A DNA stretch of 44,972 nucleotides from CAZJWC01 sp964550125. Lineage in GTDB: Bacteria; Bacillota; Clostridia; Christensenellales; Borkfalkiaceae. Made by a program: the position numbers and the translations under genes. Shown one piece after another: positions 39,674-44,972 of the stretch (its first letter is position 1; each line of letters starts with the position of its first letter). Location: NCBI GenBank assembly GCA_964550125.1, contig CAZJWC010000010.1:1-44972 (forward strand). Direction: 5' to 3'. Below the pieces are notes generated by a model. That model ran no database searches and was not told where the DNA came from. It saw nothing but the letters and a program-made list of their open reading frames with translations.

Positions 39674-41464
39674 ATGCAAATTTCAAAAGATATTAAGTAT
39701 ATTGGTGTAAATGACAATCAAATTGATTTATTTGAAGGTCAATATGTTGTTCCAAACGGTATGGCTTATAACTCATATGTTATACTTGACGATAAGATTG
39801 CAGTGATGGATACGGTGGATAAAAATTTTACTCACGAGTGGCTAGATAATTTGCAAAAGGTTGTTGGGAGTAAAAAGCCTGACTACTTAATTGTGCAACA
39901 TATGGAACCCGACCACTCTGCGAACGTTGCAAAGTTTATGGAGTATTTTCCAAACGCACAAATCGTATCTTCCTCAAAAGCGTTTATTATGATGAAAAAC
40001 TTTTTTGGCACGGACTTTGAAGATAGAAGAATTGTTGTGGGAGAGGGAGATGTTTTAAATCTTGGTAAACATACTTTAACTTTTGTTACTGCCCCTATGG
40101 TTCACTGGCCTGAAGTTATAGTAACTTACGATAGTTATGATAAAGTTTTATTTTCTGCAGACGGATTTGGCAAATTTGGTGCATTGAATATAGATGAGGA
40201 CTGGGCTTGTGAAGCACGCCGTTACTATATAGGTATCGTGGGTAAGTACGGTATGCAAGTACAATCCCTTTTGAAAAAAGCCTCAACTTTAGATATACAA
40301 ACTATATGTCCATTGCACGGTCCTGTGCTTACTGACAATCTTGACTACTATATAGGGTTATATAATACTTGGTCAAGCTATGGGGTTGAAACTGAAGGAA
40401 TTATGATTGCGTACACTTCAGTTTATGGAAACACCAAAACTGCTGTCGATTTACTTGTTGAAAAATTAAAGGCAAATGGCTGTCCTAAAATTGCAGTAAA
40501 CGACCTTGCAAGATGTGATATGGCAGAGGCTGTTGAGGATGCTTTTAGGTATGGAAGGGTTGTTTTTGCGACTACTACCTATAACGCAGATATTTTTCCT
40601 TTTATGAGAGAGTTTATACATCATCTAACTGAAAGAAATTTCCAAAACAGAACTGTTGCATTTATTGAAAACGGAAGTTGGGCGCCTATGGCTACCAAAG
40701 TTATGAAAGGTATGTTGGAGGGTTGCAAAAACTTAAATTATACAGAAAATAACGTTCGTATTTTATCAGCTTTAAATGATGAGAGTAAAAATCAAATTAC
40801 AGCACTTGCTGACGAACTTTGCAAGGACTATTTGGCTCAGCGAGATGAAACGGCAAACAAGAACGATTTATCTGCTCTGTTTAATATAGGTTATGGGCTT
40901 TATGTTGTTACATCAAACGACGGAAATAAAGATAACGGCTTAATCGTGAATACCGTTACTCAGGTAACTAATACTCCTAATATGCTTGCCGTTACTATAA
41001 ATAAGGAAAACTATTCGCACCACATCATTAAACAAACGGGCAAAATGAACATCAACTGCATTTCGCAAGAAGCGCCCTTTGAGGTTTTTGAGAGGTTTGG
41101 TTTTCAAAGTGGTAGAAAGGTTGATAAGTTTGAAAATTATCCTATCCTTCGTGCTGATAACGGCTTGGTTTTCTTGCCTAAATATATCAATTCATTTATG
41201 TCGTTAAAGGTGGAGCAATACCTTGATTTAGGAACGCATGGTATGTTTATTTGTTCGATTGGGGAAGCAAGGGTTTTGTCAAATGTTGAAACTATGACGT
41301 ATTCATATTATCAATCAAATGTAAAGCCTAAGCCTCAAACTGAAGGTAAAAAAGGTTTTGTATGCAAGGTGTGTGGTTTTATTTACGAGGGTGAGGAGTT
41401 GCCTGAGGACTATGTTTGCCCTCTTTGTAAGCACGGTGCAAGCGATTTTGAACCTTTAAAGTAG
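39674..41464 (+). CDS. Flavodiiron protein fused to flavin reductase and rubredoxin
   Basis: 596 residues from ATG 39674 (AAGGAG at 39660-39665; an upstream start at 39647 lies in the leader hairpin). Domains: MBL-type diiron domain (1-250) with ligands H76, E78, D80, H81 in HMEPDHSAN; flavodoxin (255-395, YTSVYGNTKTA); flavin-reductase-like (400-550, NTVTQVTNTPNMLAVTINKE); rubredoxin (560-596) with C564, C567, C582, C585. In Moorella the last two form a separate protein, Hrb, that passes electrons to FprA. A self-sufficient O2 or NO reductase for oxidative or nitrosative stress. Confidence 0.95.
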   Translation: MQISKDIKYIGVNDNQIDLFEGQYVVPNGMAYNSYVILDDKIAVMDTVDKNFTHEWLDNLQKVVGSKKPDYLIVQHMEPDHSANVAKFMEYFPNAQIVSSSKAFIMMKNFFGTDFEDRRIVVGEGDVLNLGKHTLTFVTAPMVHWPEVIVTYDSYDKVLFSADGFGKFGALNIDEDWACEARRYYIGIVGKYGMQVQSLLKKASTLDIQTICPLHGPVLTDNLDYYIGLYNTWSSYGVETEGIMIAYTSVYGNTKTAVDLLVEKLKANGCPKIAVNDLARCDMAEAVEDAFRYGRVVFATTTYNADIFPFMREFIHHLTERNFQNRTVAFIENGSWAPMATKVMKGMLEGCKNLNYTENNVRILSALNDESKNQITALADELCKDYLAQRDETANKNDLSALFNIGYGLYVVTSNDGNKDNGLIVNTVTQVTNTPNMLAVTINKENYSHHIIKQTGKMNINCISQEAPFEVFERFGFQSGRKVDKFENYPILRADNGLVFLPKYINSFMSLKVEQYLDLGTHGMFICSIGEARVLSNVETMTYSYYQSNVKPKPQTEGKKGFVCKVCGFIYEGEELPEDYVCPLCKHGASDFEPLK

Positions 41465-41486
41465 TTTTAATTTACGGAGGATAAAA

Positions 41487-41744
41487 ATGCAAACAAGAGT
41501 TGCAGTAATGAGTATTATCGTTGAGAATAACGAACAAGTAGAAACATTAAACAATATTCTTCATCAATATGGAGAGTATATTATAGGCAGGATGGGAATT
41601 CCATATCGTGCTAAAAAGGTAAGCATAATAAGTATTGCTATTGATGCTCCTCAAGATATAATTTCAGCAATGTCGGGTAAGATAGGCAATTTAGAGGGTA
41701 TAACTACAAAAACTGTTTATTCAAATGTTATAACTGAAATTTAG
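41487..41744 (+). CDS. TM1266-like putative iron-only hydrogenase system regulator
   Basis: 85 residues, ACT-like fold: RVAVMSIIVENNEQVETLNN, HQYGEYIIGRMGIPYRAKKV, SIISIAIDAPQDIISAMSGK match the TM1266 family. Usually near HydE/F/G genes; none is in this window. It follows the flavodiiron fusion by 22 nt behind GGAGG and shares its terminator. Confidence 0.9.
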   Translation: MQTRVAVMSIIVENNEQVETLNNILHQYGEYIIGRMGIPYRAKKVSIISIAIDAPQDIISAMSGKIGNLEGITTKTVYSNVITEI

Positions 41745-41745
41745 T

Positions 41746-41777
41746 AAAAGACTTCACTTGAAAAAGTGAAGTCTTTT
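41746..41777 (+). terminator. Terminator after the TM1266-like gene
   Basis: AAAAGACTTCACTT/AAGTGAAGTCTTTT with T-run. The remaining 41778-41909 is AT-rich and without a gene. Confidence 0.92.
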
Positions 41778-41909
41778 TGATATATGAAAAAAACAAGTGT
41801 GTTTATTCAATGAAAAAACGGGCAATAAACATTAAAAACAAAAAATAAAAATAAATATTAGGTTTTTTCTTAAAAAAATAAATTTTCACCTAATTTTAAT
41901 AAAATATCG

Positions 41910-41939
41910 TTGACATATCCTTTACAAGAGTGTTATAAT
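41910..41939 (+). promoter_or_regulatory. Promoter of the S10 operon
   Basis: TTGACA (41910-41915), 18-nt spacer, TATAAT (41934-41939). Start about 41947, leader about 243 nt. Confidence 0.85.
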
Positions 41940-41946
41940 CATTAGG

Positions 41947-42176
41947 CTGTGCAATTTACGGTTTGGGTAGATACAAGAGGTTACTTAAATTCCAAAAACC
42001 CTGAAATTATGCTGGTTTTAGGTTGGAAATAGATAACTTTTGTTGACAACTGTGAGGGTATAACCCTTGCGACTAACCACAGTAGTTTAACCTTTTAGAA
42101 AGGTTTTATTTTTTGAACACTACTGCGACACGCACGGCTGGGTTGACTGAAAAACCCAAGAAGTTAGTATAAATTG
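41947..42176 (+). promoter_or_regulatory. Structured S10-operon leader with attenuator
   Basis: Visible elements: CTGTG/CACAG (42050-42054/42078-42082) around AGGGT/ACCCT; CAGTAGT/ACTACTG (42080-42086/42119-42125) enclosing AACCTTT/AAAGGTT (42089-42095/42099-42105) with T-rich tail to 42114, an intrinsic-terminator shape; TGGGTT/AACCCA (42139-42144/42153-42158). The first helix shares 3 nt with CAGTAGT. It may be an r-protein autoregulatory leader; the binding protein is not known. Confidence 0.6.
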
Positions 42177-42189
42177 GAGGATTTTAAAA

Positions 42190-42489
42190 ATGGCAAGTCA
42201 AAAAATTAGAATCAAGTTAGCGGCTTACGACCACAACCTAGTAGATGAAGCTGCTGAAAGAATTGTTGAAACAATGAAGAAAGCTGGTGCTAAAATTTCT
42301 GGTCCAGTTCCCCTTCCTACAGAGAAGGAAATTGTAACAATTTTGCGTGCTGTACACAAGTACAAGGATTCAAGAGAACAATTTGAAATTAGAACTCACA
42401 AGAGACTAATCGACATCTATTCTCCCAACGCAAAAATTCTTGACAGCGTACATTTGCCCGCTGGCGTTGATATCAAAATCAAGTTATAA
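42190..42489 (+). CDS. rpsJ: 30S ribosomal protein S10
   Basis: 99 residues, complete. IRIKLAAYDHNLVDEAAERI and GPVPLPTEKEIVTILRAVHK, FEIRTHKRLIDI are S10 signatures. First gene of the S10 operon; GGAGG before ATG. Also takes part in antitermination as NusE with NusB in the family. Confidence 0.98.
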   Translation: MASQKIRIKLAAYDHNLVDEAAERIVETMKKAGAKISGPVPLPTEKEIVTILRAVHKYKDSREQFEIRTHKRLIDIYSPNAKILDSVHLPAGVDIKIKL

Positions 42490-42546
42490 ACCGATACTTA
42501 ATAAAAGTTAGGTATCAGCAAAATAAATCGGAGGTGAACTTTATCA

Positions 42547-43179
42547 ATGAATAAAGCAATCATTGGTCGCAAGGTTGGTATGACTCAAATTTTTGCGGCA
42601 GACGGAAAAGTAATTCCCGTTACAGTAGTAGAGGCAGGTCCTTGCCCCGTTGTTCAAATTAAGACAAACGAAAAGGACGGATATTCAGCATTAAAGTTAG
42701 GCTTTGTAGAAACTAACGAAAAGGCTTTAAACAAACCTGAACTTGGTCTTTTCAAAAAGGCTAACGTAAAGCCTCAAAAGGTTTTAAGAGAATTTAGACT
42801 TAAAGATTTGTCTAACTACAAAGTTGGTGATGAAGTTAAGGCTGATATTTTCCAAGAAGGAGACAAAATTGACGTAGTTGGTACAACAAAAGGTCATGGT
42901 TACTCTGGTGTAATCAAAAGATGGAACCAACACAGATTAAAGGAAACACACGGTGTAGGCCCTGTGCACAGAGAACCTGGTTCAATGGGTGCAAACAGTT
43001 CGCCTTCAAGAGTTTTCAAGGACAAAAAGTTGCCCGGTCAATATGGTGTTGAAAGAGTTACTATTCAAAATCTTGAAGTTGTCAAGGTTGATACTCAAAG
43101 AAACGCAATATTGGTTAAGGGAGCAATCCCCGGAACAAAGGGAAGCATCGTTTTAATTAGCGATAGCGTAAAAGCGTAA
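42547..43179 (+). CDS. rplC: 50S ribosomal protein L3
   Basis: 210 residues. IIGRKVGMTQIFAADGKVIP at the N-terminus and KGHGYSGVIKRWNQHRLKET, HREPGSMGANSSPSRVFKDK in the loop reaching the peptidyl-transferase centre. GGAGGTG lies 13 nt before the start. Confidence 0.98.
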   Translation: MNKAIIGRKVGMTQIFAADGKVIPVTVVEAGPCPVVQIKTNEKDGYSALKLGFVETNEKALNKPELGLFKKANVKPQKVLREFRLKDLSNYKVGDEVKADIFQEGDKIDVVGTTKGHGYSGVIKRWNQHRLKETHGVGPVHREPGSMGANSSPSRVFKDKKLPGQYGVERVTIQNLEVVKVDTQRNAILVKGAIPGTKGSIVLISDSVKA

Positions 43180-43197
43180 TAAGGAGAGTGAACTAAT

Positions 43198-43824
43198 ATG
43201 CCAAGCATTAAAGTATATAAAATGGACGGCTCAATAGCAGGTGATATGAACCTAAGCGAAGCAGTTTTCGGCTGTGAGTACAACGAGCCCCTTATTCATC
43301 AAGCAGTAGTTACTCGTTTAGCAAATGAAAGACAAGGTACAAAAAGCACACTAACTCGTTCGGAAGTTCGTGGTGGTGGCAGAAAGCCTTGGAGACAAAA
43401 GGGCACAGGTAATGCACGTCAAGGTTCAACTCGTGCTCCCCAATGGATAAAAGGTGGCGTAGTATTCGCACCCAAGAGCAGAGACTTCTCTTTAAAGATG
43501 AATATTAAAGCAAGAAGACAAGCATTAAAGAGTGCACTTTCTAAAAAGGTTGCTGACGGCGAAGTTGTTGTAATTGATAACTTAACTGTTAATGCACCTA
43601 AGACAAAGGAAATAGTAGCATTCTTAAAGGCGTTAAATTTAGATAAACGTACACTTATCGTTATGGATAGTGCAGATGAAAATGCAATTTTAGCATGCAG
43701 AAATATTGAAAAGTTAAGCACATTACCTGTTGCTCAAATCAATACTTATGATGTAGTTGCTAATGCAAAAATCGTTTTGACAAAAGGCGCTGTAGAAAAA
43801 ATTGAGGAGGCTTACGGAGCATAA
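43198..43824 (+). CDS. rplD: 50S ribosomal protein L4
   Basis: 208 residues. GTKSTLTRSEVRGGGRKPWR, QKGTGNARQGSTRAPQWIKG is the extended loop lining the exit tunnel; the globular part follows. AAGGAG site. Stop overlaps the L23 start (TAATG). L4 is an operon autoregulator in some bacteria. Confidence 0.98.
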   Translation: MPSIKVYKMDGSIAGDMNLSEAVFGCEYNEPLIHQAVVTRLANERQGTKSTLTRSEVRGGGRKPWRQKGTGNARQGSTRAPQWIKGGVVFAPKSRDFSLKMNIKARRQALKSALSKKVADGEVVVIDNLTVNAPKTKEIVAFLKALNLDKRTLIVMDSADENAILACRNIEKLSTLPVAQINTYDVVANAKIVLTKGAVEKIEEAYGA

Positions 43825-44114
43825 TGAGAGCAGAAGACATCATCATTAAGCCTGTGCTTACTGAAAAAGGTTATGATAGCATTGCTGATAAAAAGTATGC
43901 TTTCGTAGTAGCAAAAGGCGCAAATAAGACAGAAATCAAACTAGCAGTTGAAAAACTTTTCGGCGTTAAAGTTGATAAGGTTAACACGGCAAACTGCAAG
44001 GGCAAATTAAAAAGACAAGGCAGAACAGAAGGCTACACTTCTTCAACAAAGAAGGCTTATGTTCAACTAAAGTCTGACAGCAAGACAATCGAATTTTTTG
44101 ATTCATTGTCATAA
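43824..44114 (+). CDS. rplW: 50S ribosomal protein L23
   Basis: 96 residues. IIIKPVLTEKGYDSIADKKY, AVEKLFGVKVDKVNTANCKG, KRQGRTEGYTSSTKKAYVQL are L23 motifs. It lies by the tunnel exit and docks trigger factor and SRP. ATG overlaps the L4 stop by one base. Confidence 0.98.
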   Translation: MRAEDIIIKPVLTEKGYDSIADKKYAFVVAKGANKTEIKLAVEKLFGVKVDKVNTANCKGKLKRQGRTEGYTSSTKKAYVQLKSDSKTIEFFDSLS

Positions 44115-44140
44115 TTAAAATAGTTGGAGGAAGAATTCAA

Positions 44141-44968
44141 ATGGCTATAAAGAGATATAATCCGACTTCTCCCGCTCGTCGTTTTATGACGGTTTCTTCT
44201 TATGAAGAAATTACTTGCACAAAACCTGAAAGAAGTTTGCTTGAAGATAAGCGTAAGTCAGGTGGACGTAACAATATGGGCAGAATTACTGTTAGACATA
44301 TTGGTGGCGGAAATAAAGTTAAATATCGTATCATAGATTTTAAGAGAAATAAAGATGATATTCCTGCAAAGGTTTCATCAATTCAATACGACCCTAACCG
44401 TAGTGCTAATATCGCATTGCTTGTATATGCAGATGGCGAAAAGAGATACATTTTAGCACCTATCGGTTTAAATGTTGGCGATACAGTTATGAACGGTGCA
44501 AATGCTGATATTAAGGTAGGTAACACATTACCCCTTGACTCAATCCCTGTTGGTACAATGATTCATAATATCGAGTTTAAGCCCGGTCGTGGTGGTCAAG
44601 TTGCAAGAGCAGCAGGTATGGCTGCACAACTTATGGCTAAGGAAGGCAAACTTGCAACAATCAAGATGCCCAGTGGCGAAATGAGATATGTTCCTGTAAC
44701 TTGTAGAGCAACAATCGGTCAAGTAGGTAATCCCGAACACGAAATTGTTCGTATCGGTAAAGCTGGTAAGACAAGACACTTTGGTATCCGTCCTACAGTT
44801 AGAGGTTCTGTAATGAACCCTTGCGATCACCCTCACGGTGGTGGTGAAGGTAAGTCTCCTATCGGTCATGCCGGTCCTTTGACGCCTTGGGGCAAACCCG
44901 CTCTCGGCTACAAGACGAGAAAGAAGAAGAATGCAACCAACAAGTTCATTCTTAAGAGAATTAACTAA
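44141..44968 (+). CDS. rplB: 50S ribosomal protein L2
   Basis: 275 residues, complete, ending 4 nt before the window edge. SGGRNNMGRITVRHIGGGNK, GSVMNPCDHPHGGGEGKSPI with the conserved His near the peptidyl-transferase centre, GYKTRKKKNATNKFI tail. GGAGG before ATG. The operon presumably continues beyond the window. Confidence 0.98.
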   Translation: MAIKRYNPTSPARRFMTVSSYEEITCTKPERSLLEDKRKSGGRNNMGRITVRHIGGGNKVKYRIIDFKRNKDDIPAKVSSIQYDPNRSANIALLVYADGEKRYILAPIGLNVGDTVMNGANADIKVGNTLPLDSIPVGTMIHNIEFKPGRGGQVARAAGMAAQLMAKEGKLATIKMPSGEMRYVPVTCRATIGQVGNPEHEIVRIGKAGKTRHFGIRPTVRGSVMNPCDHPHGGGEGKSPIGHAGPLTPWGKPALGYKTRKKKNATNKFILKRIN

Positions 44969-44972
44969 TCGG

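Overview
The window is AT-rich DNA from a low-GC Gram-positive bacterium, most likely an uncultured anaerobic member of the Clostridia. Support: the 3' end of an rRNA operon, a decarboxylase-tmk-holB-ricT-trmN6-rsmI block syntenic with the Bacillus yaaO-yabC region, an rpsJ-rplC-rplD-rplW-rplB operon start, AAGGAGG-type ribosome-binding sites, lipobox lipoproteins with short leaders, and anaerobe markers (2[4Fe-4S] ferredoxin, flavodiiron-rubredoxin fusion, TM1266-type protein). GH13 amylase and BspA-like repeat lipoproteins suggest a gut or similar habitat. Species cannot be fixed from this sequence alone.

Layout. 1-700: 23S rRNA 3' end, spacer with an internal promoter-like site, 5S rRNA, terminator. 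950-2900: accessory strip with an orphan protein, iteron-like repeats, a TnpV-like protein, a broken amylase tail and an orphan poly-G promoter. 2897-5153 (minus): three-gene cassette of membrane-anchored trypsin-like protease, exported protein with a hydrophobic segment and a His-rich C-terminus, and small acidic protein. 5232-8376: BspA-like lipoprotein behind a G9 promoter, and a lipoprotein alpha-amylase. 8550-13144: acetyltransferases, an MBL-fold lipoprotein, a tautomerase, queT with a preQ1-like pseudoknot leader, small proteins. 13262-23024: Lrp/aminotransferase pair, greA-lysS behind a structured leader, then the conserved decarboxylase-to-rsmI housekeeping block. 23047-25296 (minus): NlpC/P60 lipoprotein, HAD phosphatase, HTH-membrane regulator. 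25424-29271: candidate small RNA and a MORN-repeat plus Sel1-repeat operon. 29365-32357: copper operon (HMA-CsoR fusion, CopA with a C-terminal CopZ-like domain). 32406-36401 (mostly minus): pheA, an unknown membrane protein, a zinc-ribbon protein, a DUF898-like protein, tRNA-Arg. 36508-36725: five DnaA boxes. 36804-41744: ArsP_2-type permease, DUF1858, sirtuin, CPBP protease, flavodiiron fusion, TM1266-like. 41910-44968: S10 operon with a structured leader.

Best leads: (1) copA carries an in-frame Shine-Dalgarno and ATG exactly before its C-terminal HMA domain, so one gene could yield both pump and CopZ chaperone; (2) a GreA-type factor whose coiled coil is tandemly duplicated in perfect 73-residue register with acidic tips kept; (3) the protease/exported-protein/small-protein cassette read from an apparently leaderless promoter; (4) an H-type pseudoknot over the queT ribosome-binding site; (5) a homopolymeric G9 tract between -35 and -10 of the BspA-like gene; (6) a candidate sRNA and a cytoplasmic MORN/Sel1 operon; (7) a DnaA-box cluster away from any dnaA gene. 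All functional statements are inferred from sequence reading; no searches or folding programs were run.
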